Shown here piece after piece: positions 9,615 to 18,910 of a stretch of DNA of 64,000 bases. A model generated the notes under the pieces. The model saw only the letters and a list, made by a program, of their open reading frames with translations, had not been told where the DNA came from and made no database searches. This DNA is from Victivallis lenta (GTDB lineage Bacteria > Verrucomicrobiota > Lentisphaeria > Victivallales > Victivallaceae), in NCBI RefSeq assembly GCF_009695545.1, contig NZ_VUNS01000009.1, positions 99,396 through 163,395 of the forward strand. Reading direction: 5' to 3'. The translations under genes were made by a program, and so were the position numbers. The first letter of the stretch is position 1; each line of letters opens with the position of its first letter.

Positions 9615-11378
9615 TCAGAACCGAAGTTCCAGAAGTCCGGACTTCGAGAACGGTATCCGGGAAAGCCCGGCGGCGAGCGGCGCTCCGGAAATCCTCCGGC
9701 CGGTCGCGTCAAACCGGACGGCCTCCCGGGCCGGCAGCGGCAGGTCCAGCAGCAGCTGATCCGCACCGCTGCCGTTGACGATCCAGCAGCACGTTCCCGG
9801 CCTGCCGGGGACCCGTACCTCCGTCCCGGCGCCGTAAACGGCAATCACCGTTTCCGCGTCCGTCTCCGCAACCACCAGCGGATAATTGAGTTCCGGGTGG
9901 TACGGAGTCAGTTTCCCGAACAGCAGGACCTCCCAGTGGACGCGCATGAAACCAAGCCAGAACTTCAGCATGTTCCGATGCTCCTCCGGAATGGCGGCCA
10001 GCCGGACGGAGATCTGCGGCACGCTGAAAATGACATTCAGCAGCTGCAGCGCGGCGTTTTCCGCCGTATCCCGCGCACTCCACTCCAGCATGTCGGAGTG
10101 AACCGCGGTATTGCCGGAGCTCAGCCGCAGATCGATCGTGCTCAGGCGATTGGACAGAATATCGCCGGGGCAGTCTCCGGCCCGGAACAGATTACCGTAT
10201 TTGCGCACCGCCGGACCGATATAGCTCTGGCGGAACTCGATCAGGATTCCCGGCCTGATCCGTTCCAGGCGCGAACGGGTTTCCGAAAGCAGGCGGTTGA
10301 CCGCCTCCGGCAGCGATTTGAAGTCCCGCCCGGCGTAATTTTCCCGGATGGCGGGGTCCTCCCCCTCGAAGCGGAAGCTGTCGATGAAATCGAGCTTGAA
10401 GCCGTCGATATCCCACTCCCGCAAGGTCTTCACATACGTGGAGATCAGAAACTCCCTCACCTCCGGAAAGCGCGGGTCGAGCACCGCCGTCTCCAAAGCC
10501 GGAATCCGGTAAAGCACTTTATCCCGGAAACGCTCCCGGTTCCGGCTCCTGTCGCCCACGAACGGAACGGAGAACCAGACCAGATATTTCATCCCGAGCC
10601 GGTGAATCCGTTCCACATGCGCCCGCATGTCGGGGAAGCGCCTCTTCGAAATCTCCCAGTCGCCGCAATACGCATACCCGCGCCGGTTGTCATCGGTCTG
10701 CCAGCCGTCGTCGACGATCAGCCCTTTCATGCCGTACTGCGCGGCAAGCGCGCATTCACGCTCCAGCTCCGGCGCGAAGAGCTCCTGGTGGTAGCTGTAC
10801 CAGGAGGAGTAGAACGGCTCGTAAGCGGCCGGCGGAACGGCGGCGGCCACATATTCCGGAAAGGCGGCAAACCAGGCGAAGGCGTCGCGGATCGCGTCGG
10901 CATAGAAGAGCGGCCGGAAATCGAGCCGCAGCTCCGCATGATACGACGAAATCGGCGCTTCCGGACGGGAAAAGAGTTCGACCGAGCAAATGACTTCACA
11001 GCTTTCCTCGTGCACTCCGGCTTTGAACCGCACGGGACGCATGGCCTCGGAAACGGCGAACAGCAGACGGTTTTCCCCGGACTGGCTGCCGAGCAGCAGC
11101 ACCGGCGCGGAGGTCGCCAGGTCGGAATTCAGCGGCGCACACCAGTCGGCCGGAATTTTTCGGACGAAAGCCCCGTTCGGCTGCCAGAGGAAGTGCATGT
11201 CCACGAGCGGCATGCGCCATTCGACAGTCAGCCGGGGCGGCGTCTCCGGCTCCGGACACTCCAGGTCAAGCCGGATCAGTTCCAGCCCGGGTTCAACAGT
11301 CTCCCGGGCGGCAGCCGGCCGCCAGCGGCCGAGCTCCCCGGTCAGCTCGATCTCTCCAATCAAACACGCGATTTTCAT
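9615..11378 (-). CDS. GH36-family alpha-galactosidase-like protein
   Basis: 587 aa, with GAGGA just upstream of the start. Clan GH-D motifs are clear: IVDDGWQ (221-227), then DGFKLDFIDS with the predicted nucleophile D330, and FRAGDCPGD with the predicted acid/base (D403 or D407). WSYH-type aromatic residues before the barrel (SSWYSYHQE) also fit GH36. There is no signal sequence, so action is probably cytoplasmic. It starts 8 bp after the SGNH gene stop and so is surely cotranscribed. Substrate specificity within GH36 (alpha-galactoside or alpha-N-acetylgalactosaminide) cannot be read from the motifs. Confidence 0.88.
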   Translation of the reverse strand: MKIACLIGEIELTGELGRWRPAAARETVEPGLELIRLDLECPEPETPPRLTVEWRMPLVDMHFLWQPNGAFVRKIPADWCAPLNSDLATSAPVLLLGSQSGENRLLFAVSEAMRPVRFKAGVHEESCEVICSVELFSRPEAPISSYHAELRLDFRPLFYADAIRDAFAWFAAFPEYVAAAVPPAAYEPFYSSWYSYHQELFAPELERECALAAQYGMKGLIVDDGWQTDDNRRGYAYCGDWEISKRRFPDMRAHVERIHRLGMKYLVWFSVPFVGDRSRNRERFRDKVLYRIPALETAVLDPRFPEVREFLISTYVKTLREWDIDGFKLDFIDSFRFEGEDPAIRENYAGRDFKSLPEAVNRLLSETRSRLERIRPGILIEFRQSYIGPAVRKYGNLFRAGDCPGDILSNRLSTIDLRLSSGNTAVHSDMLEWSARDTAENAALQLLNVIFSVPQISVRLAAIPEEHRNMLKFWLGFMRVHWEVLLFGKLTPYHPELNYPLVVAETDAETVIAVYGAGTEVRVPGRPGTCCWIVNGSGADQLLLDLPLPAREAVRFDATGRRISGAPLAAGLSRIPFSKSGLLELRF

Positions 11379-11386
11379 TCAATCCT

Positions 11387-12082
11387 CTAATCCTGTGATG
11401 CAAAATGAACGGCGGCCGGCGCATCTCCATCCAGCAGCCGCTTCAGAAAAGCCGGATAAGTTTCGCCCGTCGCACTCCCCTGCCCTTCCATATAGGCGCC
11501 GCAGGTGATGCTGTCCCCCAGACAGACCACCCGGCGCGGATGCCAGTCAAACTCCTGAAACCTCCGGTACAGCGCCCGGGCCATCATCCGGTATCCTTCG
11601 GCGGTCGGATGCACGCTGTCAACCGCTCCGCTGTTGGCCGGATTGCGCAGCGGGGAGTCGAAGCTGTCCAGGTCGAAACGCGAGAAAATCCGGTGAATAT
11701 CGCACACAGAAAGCTGCAACTCCTTCTCCAGACGCTCGATGACCGCATTGCCGAGTGCAATGCGCTCCGTCGGCGTTTCCGTCCATTTCTCCGCAGGCTG
11801 GAGCTGGTACTCCCGCTCCTCCGCCACGGGCGGGATGGTCAGCACCATCACCCTGCCCGCCGCCGAGAGTGCGGAAATCAGATATCTCATGTTGCTCTCG
11901 TACTCCTCCGGAGAAACTCCGTGACCGGCATCCCCGAGCATATCGTTGGTTCCGGCCAGCAGGAGGAAAACCTCTCCTCCCAGAGACAGCGCCTCCGGCA
12001 ATTCCCGGCGGATGATGTCGCCGGTCCTGGCTCCGCAGATGCCGAGGTTGAAAACTTCCGATTGACGAAACGGTGAATTCAT
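11387..12082 (-). CDS. SGNH/GDSL hydrolase with circularly permuted motif order
   Basis: 231 aa; ATG at 12082 with AGGAAAG before it. Normal SGNH esterases run block I (GDS) - II (G) - III (GxND) - V (DxxH). Here the protein starts at block II (FNLGICGART, 11-20), continues with block III (LAGTND, 42-47) and block V (DSVHPTAEGY, D155/H158), and ends with block I (VVCLGDSITCG, S191) followed by the GETYPAFLKRLL segment that normally leads into block II. All catalytic residues are therefore present but rotated. It is encoded between the symporter and GH36 and is probably a sugar O-deacetylase. A simple fusion or truncation is less likely, because the C-terminal 45 residues are just what the N-terminus lacks. 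Confidence 0.82.
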   Translation of the reverse strand: MNSPFRQSEVFNLGICGARTGDIIRRELPEALSLGGEVFLLLAGTNDMLGDAGHGVSPEEYESNMRYLISALSAAGRVMVLTIPPVAEEREYQLQPAEKWTETPTERIALGNAVIERLEKELQLSVCDIHRIFSRFDLDSFDSPLRNPANSGAVDSVHPTAEGYRMMARALYRRFQEFDWHPRRVVCLGDSITCGAYMEGQGSATGETYPAFLKRLLDGDAPAAVHFASQD

Positions 12083-12134
12083 ACTGAATCTTTCCTGTAT
12101 TGGGTTGAATAAACAAACAGCTGATCTGCAAAGG

Positions 12135-14441
12135 CTATTCGGCATCCCGCCGTCCGCCCCTGTCGACGGATTCCAGCTCGGCTTTGTCGGCGAGAGACAT
12201 GTGCCCCTCCACGACGCCGTTGTCGAGGTCGTTGACGGCGGTGCGGCTTTCGAGGTCCCGGAACAGCCGGAAAAGGTCCCGGACTCCCCCGATGCCGAAC
12301 CAGACGGTGGTTACCGCCGCCAGTACCAGCGGGATCGCCAGCTGAACCACGAAGAAGTAGTGTCCCCACCACTCCAGCGGCCACGGCGAGAACAAATTCC
12401 AGAGCAGCACCCCCAGAAATGCCAGGCAGAAGGAGTAGACGAAGCTGTAGCCGAACAATCCCCACGCGATGACCCGGTCGCCGCGGGTGTACTCCGGCGT
12501 TATGCCGATCACATTCGCGAAAAATTCGCGCGGCGACCAGTGGAGTTTGAACCGCTTCGTCCCGTCGATCGCATATTTTCCGCGGTGGAGCATGCGGTCG
12601 AGGTTGAACGGCTCCCGGCAGGTCGCATACGAAACCAGGCAATAGAGCACGAAGGTCACGATCATGGTGAGGAAATAAAATTCGTAGGAGTTGACCGGGC
12701 ATTTGACCGCATCCATCTTCCAGACGATCCAGGGGTGGAAGGGTCCGGAGAGCGTCTCGAGCGCATTCCCCACCGCGACCGCCAGCCCGTTGCCGTCCAG
12801 AAACGGATAGATCGTATCGGCCCAGTTCCGCTGGATCAGAACTCCGCCGACCGCCATGACCATTCCGGTGATCAGCGAGGTGAAAGCCCCCGCCGTGGTG
12901 CCGAACCGGCTGTAAAGACCGAAAATCATCACGGGAGCGCAGCCGCCCAGCCAGATGGAGGTCATCAGCGTCACGAACAGGTTGATGTAGTCCAGCTGCG
13001 ACATGAAGTACGAGCCGCAGAAGAAAAAGACGCCGACGCCGATCGACACCAGCCGGATCACCCGGATATGCGACTCCGGCCTGAGCGGTTTTCCGCACAG
13101 CGGAACGATCACGTCCTGCGTAATCGTCAGCGAAGCGCTGTAAATGCGCGTGTCGTCGGTGGAGAGCATGGCCAGCACCAGCAGCAGCGCGAAAAGCCCG
13201 AGGATCACCGGCGGCAGAAGCTCGCGCATGGCGACCGGCAGCATCAGCTGATAATAGAGGGTGCGGAACTCCTGGAAAACGGCATTGCCGTTCCCGGTCT
13301 CCTGCAAAGTCCGGTGGACCGTTTCAAGATATGCGGTATCCAGGTTGTTCCGGTCGGCAAGCGGAGCGTCGCGGCCGATCACATGCTTCTGCTCCGGAAT
13401 ATCGCGGAGGCCGGCGACCAGCTTCGAACGCATCCCGTCATCCGGGACAAGTCCGTCCGCGATGCGGGTCGAGAGCCGGGTGCGGATCTCCCGGGCCTCA
13501 TGGGAGAAACTGCCGTGGTTGAGCACGACGATCACCGCCACCGCGACCAGCAGATAAAAGATCACCCCGAGCATATTGCGCCAGGTGCCGAGCAGGCCGG
13601 CCATCTTCTGTTCGTGCGGAGATTTCGCGGCAGAGGTGATTCCCGCCCCGATCCAGCTGGCCTGATGCACGATCATCGTGGTAAAGGTGACGACCAGCAT
13701 GAACACGTTGAAATCGCGCATCTCATCGACGTCGAAGGGGTTCAGAAAGCTTTCGCCGGCCACGCGGTCCATCATGACCGGCACGATTTCAGTGCTCCAT
13801 GAAAATCTGTACAGCACGAACACGATCATCACCACCAGCAGCGGATAGCAGAACATGCCCTGAATCGCATCGGTGATCACCAGCGTCAGGGTTCCCCCGC
13901 AGCAGATCAGGGTGATCGCCATCACCAGCACCAGAACCACCAGAAGCATGAAGGTCGGCAGCTCGCAGCCGAAAAACCCGATGCGTTCAGGCAGATCGAA
14001 GAAGTAGATGAAAAAACGCGCCGCCACCGCGGGCATGATCATATTGGCCAGCATTTCCGAGAGCGACCGCAGCGTCGCGGCGAAAATGCGCAGCGGGCGG
14101 CTGTAGCGCATTTCGAGGAACTGGCCCAGCGACATCGCCCGGGTTTCGCGGAAGCGGTAAGTGCAGTATCCGGTCAGGGCGATCACGATGCTCAGCGGCA
14201 TCGCAAAGCCGTTCCAGAAGCTCAGGGCAAAGCCGGTTTTGTACTGCGCTTCCACATAGGCGACCAGCCCGATGATGGCCAGCGCGTTGGCCACGTCGCC
14301 GACGCTGATCACATACCGCCCGCACAACCGCCCCGCGACCAGGAAATCGGCCACGCTTTTCACGTATTTGCGGGAATAAAATCCCATTCCCATCACAAAG
14401 AGCACGGGAACTGTCACAATCAGCCAGTCAAGAAGAGTCAT
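12135..14441 (-). CDS. Sodium:solute symporter (SSS family), long form
   Basis: 768 aa integral membrane protein with about 13 or more hydrophobic segments. The N-terminus (DWLIVTVPVLFVMGMGFYSR, VADFLVAGR, YVISVGDVA) is typical of SSS-family Na+/solute symporters. It is a paralogue of the proteins at 26649-28970 and 54731-57025. All three carry an extra hydrophilic segment of about 80 residues between membrane helices, with the shared pattern IPEQKHxIGxDxPL...NLDT, and a shared C-terminal tail with SLADK. It is the first gene of the run to 6658, with AAGG upstream. It probably imports the sugar released by the neighbouring hydrolases. Confidence 0.9.
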   Translation of the reverse strand: MTLLDWLIVTVPVLFVMGMGFYSRKYVKSVADFLVAGRLCGRYVISVGDVANALAIIGLVAYVEAQYKTGFALSFWNGFAMPLSIVIALTGYCTYRFRETRAMSLGQFLEMRYSRPLRIFAATLRSLSEMLANMIMPAVAARFFIYFFDLPERIGFFGCELPTFMLLVVLVLVMAITLICCGGTLTLVITDAIQGMFCYPLLVVMIVFVLYRFSWSTEIVPVMMDRVAGESFLNPFDVDEMRDFNVFMLVVTFTTMIVHQASWIGAGITSAAKSPHEQKMAGLLGTWRNMLGVIFYLLVAVAVIVVLNHGSFSHEAREIRTRLSTRIADGLVPDDGMRSKLVAGLRDIPEQKHVIGRDAPLADRNNLDTAYLETVHRTLQETGNGNAVFQEFRTLYYQLMLPVAMRELLPPVILGLFALLLVLAMLSTDDTRIYSASLTITQDVIVPLCGKPLRPESHIRVIRLVSIGVGVFFFCGSYFMSQLDYINLFVTLMTSIWLGGCAPVMIFGLYSRFGTTAGAFTSLITGMVMAVGGVLIQRNWADTIYPFLDGNGLAVAVGNALETLSGPFHPWIVWKMDAVKCPVNSYEFYFLTMIVTFVLYCLVSYATCREPFNLDRMLHRGKYAIDGTKRFKLHWSPREFFANVIGITPEYTRGDRVIAWGLFGYSFVYSFCLAFLGVLLWNLFSPWPLEWWGHYFFVVQLAIPLVLAAVTTVWFGIGGVRDLFRLFRDLESRTAVNDLDNGVVEGHMSLADKAELESVDRGGRRDAE

Positions 14442-14504
14442 TGATCCGCAACCTTACTATCTGTATTTTCGCGCCATCCTGCCTTGCGCGGGCGCGACGG
14501 AAGA

Positions 14505-14532
14505 GAAAGCCGCCGTTGGAGGAGCGGCTTTC
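14505..14532 (-). terminator. Hairpin between pseudopilin and symporter genes
   Basis: A 9-bp perfect stem: GAAAGCCGC (14505-14513) and GCGGCTTTC (14524-14532). It lies downstream of the pseudopilin gene and upstream of the symporter gene on the minus strand, and a pyrimidine-rich run follows. It probably separates the two transcription units. Confidence 0.5.
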
Positions 14533-14584
14533 CGCATGTTGTAGAGCGATTCCCGGGAAAATCCCGGTGTTTTCCGGAAAACGG

Positions 14585-15298
14585 TTATCTGCCGGTAATC
14601 TCCAGCCAATCGTCCAGAATCTTGTAGCCGGGCTTGTCGAAATCCGCGACATGGCCGTCGCCGTAAAAGATATTCATGCCGCCGGGATGGGCCGCAAAGG
14701 GGCCGACGGAAAGAGCCGCCGTGCGCCACAGGTAGAATTCGGAAAACCATGCGGCATCCGGATTCTCCAGCCAGAAGCGTTTCCAGGAGTCGCCGATGCA
14801 GATGACCCGGGACGGATTTCTCCGGTCAAGATCGCTCCGGGTGAAGAGGAACCATTCCCTGGGAGCCGGCCCCCAGGGGTTGTCCCCCACAAATTCGTTG
14901 TAACCGTAACTCAGGGGCAGCCGGGTCACCTGCCAGGCGTCGTGTCCGGAGTCGGCCGGGCAGCTGAGCACGGTCCGGGCCGTGGTCTCTTCGCCATAGT
15001 GGCCGATATACAGCTTCACCAGAAGCTCCCACCACGGCAGCTGAGGATGAATGTCGGTCTTCATGCTGTTCGGCAGGAGATGTCCCGCGTGATCGTCGGA
15101 GTAGATCGCGTAAAAAGTCCCCACCTGCTTGAGATTTCCCTTGCACTTGACGCTGTGAGCTGTCGCGCGGGAGCGATTCAGGGCGGGCATCAGAAGCGCC
15201 GCCAGGATGGCGATGATCGCAATCACGACTAAAAGTTCGATAAGTGTAAAACCGGACACCGCTTTGCGCGTGTTCCCCTTCCGACCGTACCTGCACAT
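14585..15298 (-). CDS. Pseudopilin-like protein (prepilin N-methylation motif, FxDGHV)
   Basis: 237 aa from the ATG at 15298, which has AGGAGT at ideal spacing; the longer frame has no better start. The N-terminus is a short basic leader, then [21 protein letters not shown], the prepilin peptidase site plus hydrophobic helix of type II/IV pseudopilins. The body has LSCPAD and the end has FYGDGHV, the paired signature of Lentisphaerota/Planctomycete pseudopilins. It follows the secreted GH123-like gene by 78 bp on the same strand. The protein should be processed by a prepilin peptidase and sit at the inner membrane or in a pseudopilus; its true function is unknown. Confidence 0.9.
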   Translation of the reverse strand: MCRYGRKGNTRKAVSGFTLIELLVVIAIIAILAALLMPALNRSRATAHSVKCKGNLKQVGTFYAIYSDDHAGHLLPNSMKTDIHPQLPWWELLVKLYIGHYGEETTARTVLSCPADSGHDAWQVTRLPLSYGYNEFVGDNPWGPAPREWFLFTRSDLDRRNPSRVICIGDSWKRFWLENPDAAWFSEFYLWRTAALSVGPFAAHPGGMNIFYGDGHVADFDKPGYKILDDWLEITGR

Positions 15299-15376
15299 AT
15301 ATTTACTCCTGATTTTATTGGTTAAGACGCATCCGCTCCCGGCAAGGCGAAGCGGATGCGGCCCGTTCACACCTGT

Positions 15377-17536
15377 TTACTTCTCCCCGGGAATGAAAGC
15401 CTTCAATTTCTCTTTTTTGAATGCTTCCATTGCCTCGTCCAGAGCAGCAGCGTCCTTCGTGCCGCACATCGTCCGGATTTCGCCGCTGACGTCGATGCCC
15501 TTCTGCCGGAGGGCGGCGACCAATGCGTAATCATCGATTCCCAGCTCCCACAGCGCCCAGCGGCGGGACGGATAGCGCACGCCGTTTTCATCCAGATAGG
15601 TCATGCCGTAATTGACGACGCCCTCCGGCGGCGTGATCGAAGCGTGCCGGAACTGCAGGCCGGTCAGGCTCCAGAACGTGAAACCGTCCCACCCGCGCTG
15701 CACGGAATTCAGCGCCATGCGCCGGTAGTTGTTCAACGGATGCCGCGGCTGCGAATCGCACTCGTAGATCCAGAGCGGCTTCCCGGTGCTTCTCAGCAGC
15801 TCGACGGCCTTGTTCCCGTTGTTCGCGTCTTCCTGCAGGAACCATGATCCCAGGCAGAAACAGTCCAGATAGGGAAGGAACGGACGCAGCTGTTCCGCAG
15901 TCGCCGGGGGCGGGTCGGAGAAGATGCGGATCTGCGGGTCCAGCCGCTTGATATTTTTCGCGCCGTTCAGGAATTTGTCGTTCAACACCTCGTCGAAGCA
16001 GTGAACGATCCACTGGTCGTAGCGATAGCCGCGGGACTTCATATAGGCGGCAAGCTGCAGGTAGTAATTGTCCAGGTCCGCGTTCCACCTGTCGGCTGCC
16101 CCGGTGAACCAGTTTTCCAGGAAAAAGGTAACCTTGCCGCGGTCGCCGTTGGCATCGACCCGGTCCAGAACCTGCTTCAGGTTGCTCTTTTCCCAGTTGA
16201 CGGCTTCCTTCGCGTCGTATCCGCCATCGATATGGAAGACATTGACGCGGGCGTTGCGGAGGAACTCATAATCCGCCTGATCCTTCGTCACGCCGTAGTC
16301 CCAGTTGAAAACCGCCACCGGCAGCTCCTTCGGGGATTCGATCGCCGCCACGGTCTGACGGACCGGCACCCGAAGCTCCGCCGCGGCGGCCGGGTCCAGC
16401 GGGGTGAAAACCAGAGTGCCCCGGTAGACGCCCGGCTTCCAGTCGCGGCTGCGGAGATCGATCCAGATTCCCCTGGTCTCGCCGTCCGCCACTTCAAACA
16501 CGCCGTCGAACGGCAGAGGGGGCATCGCATCGAAGAATCCGCCGACCGGAATCATGCGCCGCAGCTGCGGAGCCGGGACGTCCTTCGCTTCCCAGCGGGG
16601 CCGGAAGTACTGGGTGCGTCCGGAATGGTTGCGGATAAGCAGGATTTTCGCCTCATAGCCGTTCACCGGCATCAGCACATCCACTTCCGGCTCCGTCTCC
16701 GGGGCTATCGGCGTATCGACGTCGAACTCGGCCGACGGGTTGACGAGCCGGGCTTCCAGTGCATACTGCCGGCAGGAGGCGATCACCGCGGCATCCGCCG
16801 GGGTGAGGCGGTCGTTCCTGAAATTGTCCTGCGCCGTCACCAGCTGCTTCAGCAGCTGTTTGTCAACCGGCAGTCCGAGGGCGGCGTCGCGTTTGTAACT
16901 GTCCGCCAGGGCGTCGAACCGTTTGCGCTGGGACTGCATCCTGCGCATTTCCACCGAATCAGTGCCAGGAGCTTTCAACTCCGGCAGCGGCGGCAGTTCA
17001 TCGGCGCATTCGAGCGTCACTTCGTCGATCAGCATGCCGGCGCCGGTGGCTCCGTAGCCGATGCCGACGGCAAGGCTCGCCATGCTTCCCGGCGTATGTT
17101 CGCCCTCCACCACAAGCCGTTCCCAGCCATGTCCTCGGGTGGTCGCCACCCCCACCCGGCCCATAACTCCGTCGCAGTAGGAGTGGCCGTCGACCAGACC
17201 GGCTTCGGCCTTTCCGGCGAAGTCGCTCTTGCACCAGGCGGTAAGACGCATCTTCCTGCCGCGGAGCCGCTCCGCCGGGATATCGACCATCAGGAACATC
17301 CACTGCGCCTCGTCGGACGATTCCAGGTAAAGCGCCTGCCTGCCGAAAGCCGCCTCCTTCGACGGCACATGTATCCAGGGCCGGGGTTCCTGCCCCCGGT
17401 AAAAAACCGTAATGGGCCATGCCGCGGGGTCCCCCTCAAAATCTTCGTGATAAACGATCTCCGCCGCTGCCTGAAGCGCCGCGCACACCAGCAGCGCCGC
17501 GCACACCGGCAGCGTCAGTCTCCGATACTTACCCAT
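15377..17536 (-). CDS. Secreted GH123/DUF4091-like glycoside hydrolase
   Basis: 719 aa with AGGAGA before the ATG and a signal peptide (MGKYRRLTLPVCAALLVCAA, cleavage after about residue 25). Residues 28-175 look like a jelly-roll binding domain (YHEDFEGDPAAW). A beta-sandwich follows (KPGVYRGTLVFTP), then a TIM-barrel-like part with VAVFNWDYGVT, FHIDGGYD, VHCFDEVLND and IFSDPPPA. This order is that of DUF4091/GH123-like proteins; the D-E pair in FDEV is a candidate catalytic site. The product would be periplasmic or outer-surface. It heads a two-gene unit with the pseudopilin. Confidence 0.72.
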   Translation of the reverse strand: MGKYRRLTLPVCAALLVCAALQAAAEIVYHEDFEGDPAAWPITVFYRGQEPRPWIHVPSKEAAFGRQALYLESSDEAQWMFLMVDIPAERLRGRKMRLTAWCKSDFAGKAEAGLVDGHSYCDGVMGRVGVATTRGHGWERLVVEGEHTPGSMASLAVGIGYGATGAGMLIDEVTLECADELPPLPELKAPGTDSVEMRRMQSQRKRFDALADSYKRDAALGLPVDKQLLKQLVTAQDNFRNDRLTPADAAVIASCRQYALEARLVNPSAEFDVDTPIAPETEPEVDVLMPVNGYEAKILLIRNHSGRTQYFRPRWEAKDVPAPQLRRMIPVGGFFDAMPPLPFDGVFEVADGETRGIWIDLRSRDWKPGVYRGTLVFTPLDPAAAAELRVPVRQTVAAIESPKELPVAVFNWDYGVTKDQADYEFLRNARVNVFHIDGGYDAKEAVNWEKSNLKQVLDRVDANGDRGKVTFFLENWFTGAADRWNADLDNYYLQLAAYMKSRGYRYDQWIVHCFDEVLNDKFLNGAKNIKRLDPQIRIFSDPPPATAEQLRPFLPYLDCFCLGSWFLQEDANNGNKAVELLRSTGKPLWIYECDSQPRHPLNNYRRMALNSVQRGWDGFTFWSLTGLQFRHASITPPEGVVNYGMTYLDENGVRYPSRRWALWELGIDDYALVAALRQKGIDVSGEIRTMCGTKDAAALDEAMEAFKKEKLKAFIPGEK

Positions 17537-17729
17537 GTCTCACATCTCTCCTTTGTGTTTGAACCGTCTCCCACTCCGATCGTCAATGGAAGCATTTCCG
17601 GCAAGATAAAACTCCAGACAAAAGCAACCGCTTCCGCCGGAATATGATACGAATTCTCCGCCGAAGCGGGGGCAGCCCGTTCCGTTCCCACTCCCCGAAC
17701 CGGTCCGCAGGCTTTTCAGGCAATACCGG

Positions 17730-17764
17730 GCCGGCACGGCATATTTATTCAAAGACGTGCCGGC
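17730..17764. terminator. Hairpin downstream of the LacI-type gene
   Basis: GCCGGCACG (17730-17738) and CGTGCCGGC (17756-17764) form a perfect 9-bp stem with a 17-base loop. It sits just after the regulator gene. No T-run is present. The rest of the gap 17537-17790 shows nothing else clear. Confidence 0.4.
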
Positions 17765-17790
17765 AGTCGCGGTTCAGGCCGCCGAACTCC

Positions 17791-18786
17791 TCATTTCGGA
17801 CACTCGATAACCGATTCCCGATGAACAAGCTGCGGAGAAATCATGACGGAACGCAGCGGAGCGTCGGGCTCGTCGATCCTGGCCAGCAGCAGTTTTACCA
17901 ACTGCTCCGTGATCTCCGAAAAATCCAGATCGAAGGAGTCCAGTGCGGGAGACAGGAATGCAGTCATGAACGAACTGTCAAGCGCGATCACCGATAGATC
18001 GTCCGGCACCCGGATTCCGAGCTTCGCGGCGCTGGAAAGCGCCGCAATCGCCTCCGTATCGCTATGACAGATCAGCGCATCCGGAATGGCGCCGCCGCAC
18101 TCCCGGTAAAATTTGCCGAACGCATCCAGCGGGCGGCGGCTCCAGAAAGTCAGTTCGAAAATCCACTCGGGTTTCGATTCCAGCCCGCAGCGGCCCACAT
18201 GCTCCCGGAAAAACCGGTTGCGTTCCCCCACGCTCAATATGCCGATCCGGCGATGGCCGAACTTTTTCAGGTGCTCCAGCGCCCGGATGATCATCTGTTC
18301 TTCATCCAGAACGACATAATCATAGAATTCGTTCCGGTATCCGTACACCACCGCCGGAATTTTCTCCTCCCGGAAACAGGGCGAGGCATCCCAGCTGATC
18401 ACCCCGCTGATGCTGCGTTCAAAAAAAGTCTGAAGCGTCTGCGCGTGCAGCTCCGGCGAATCATCGCCGCCCCAGAAGGAGAACAGGCTCGTAAAACCGC
18501 GCTTTTTGATTTCACGCTGCAATTCGAGCGCCATATTGCCGTAGATTCCGGTACCGGACATCGGCATCGCCACGCCGATGGTCGAGGACTTCCGCGCCCG
18601 CAGCTCCCGTGCCGCCGTATTCGGCCGGTAGTTCAGCGCCTTGACCGCTTCGGCCACCTTGCGGCGGTTCTCCGGCGTGCTGTTGCGATAACCGGAATTG
18701 CTGATGATGAAAGCGACCAGGCTTCGTGAAAGTCCACAGTAGTCCGCCACATCTTTGAGCGTAACCCGTTTTTGTCGTTCCGGCAT
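17791..18786 (-). CDS. LacI-family transcriptional regulator
   Basis: 331 aa. Residues 8-30 form the LacI-type helix-turn-helix (VTLKDVADYCGLSRSLVAFI), followed by the hinge helix (LNYRPNTAARELRARKS). The rest is the periplasmic-binding-protein-like sensor (IGVAMPMSG, FGHRRIGILS, DALICHSDTEAIA, DDLSVIALD). AAGGA precedes the ATG. The gene has its own consensus promoter (18828-18856) with a palindromic operator between promoter and start, which suggests it represses itself. It probably senses a sugar made by the adjoining hydrolase cluster. Confidence 0.93.
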   Translation of the reverse strand: MPERQKRVTLKDVADYCGLSRSLVAFIISNSGYRNSTPENRRKVAEAVKALNYRPNTAARELRARKSSTIGVAMPMSGTGIYGNMALELQREIKKRGFTSLFSFWGGDDSPELHAQTLQTFFERSISGVISWDASPCFREEKIPAVVYGYRNEFYDYVVLDEEQMIIRALEHLKKFGHRRIGILSVGERNRFFREHVGRCGLESKPEWIFELTFWSRRPLDAFGKFYRECGGAIPDALICHSDTEAIAALSSAAKLGIRVPDDLSVIALDSSFMTAFLSPALDSFDLDFSEITEQLVKLLLARIDEPDAPLRSVMISPQLVHRESVIECPK

Positions 18787-18808
18787 CCTAAGGTCCTTGC
18801 CATATTGT

Positions 18809-18824
18809 TGTAGATCGTTCTACA
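18809..18824. promoter_or_regulatory. LacI-type palindromic operator
   Basis: TGTAGATCGTTCTACA has perfect 6-bp arms (TGTAGA/TCTACA) around a TCGT centre containing the CG step usual for LacI-family sites. It lies 4-19 bp after the -10 box of the regulator promoter, where binding would block transcription. Confidence 0.75.
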
Positions 18825-18827
18825 TTA

Positions 18828-18856
18828 ATTATACCACAGACGTTTTGCGATGTCAA
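18828..18856 (-). promoter_or_regulatory. Sigma-70 promoter of the LacI-type gene
   Basis: On the minus strand TTGACA (18851-18856) is followed by exactly 17 bases and TATAAT (18828-18833). Both hexamers are full consensus. It reads into the regulator gene 42 bp downstream. Confidence 0.85.
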
Positions 18857-18866
18857 GAGCCGAAGG

Positions 18867-18901
18867 AAAAAAAACCGGAAATAATACGGCGGATTTTCCG
18901 G
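18867..18901 (-). terminator. Rho-independent terminator of the pseudopilin gene
   Basis: On the minus strand CCGGAAA pairs with TTTCCGG (18875-18881 and 18895-18901), followed by eight T residues (18867-18874). It ends transcription 10-44 bp after the pseudopilin stop and isolates the LacI promoter. Confidence 0.8.
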
Positions 18902-18910
18902 CGCCGGGGC

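Noticed and set aside
12105..13802. Plus-strand frame of 565 codons opposite the symporter
   Set aside because: Composition is His/Arg/Asp-rich with no motif; the minus strand encodes a clear membrane protein.
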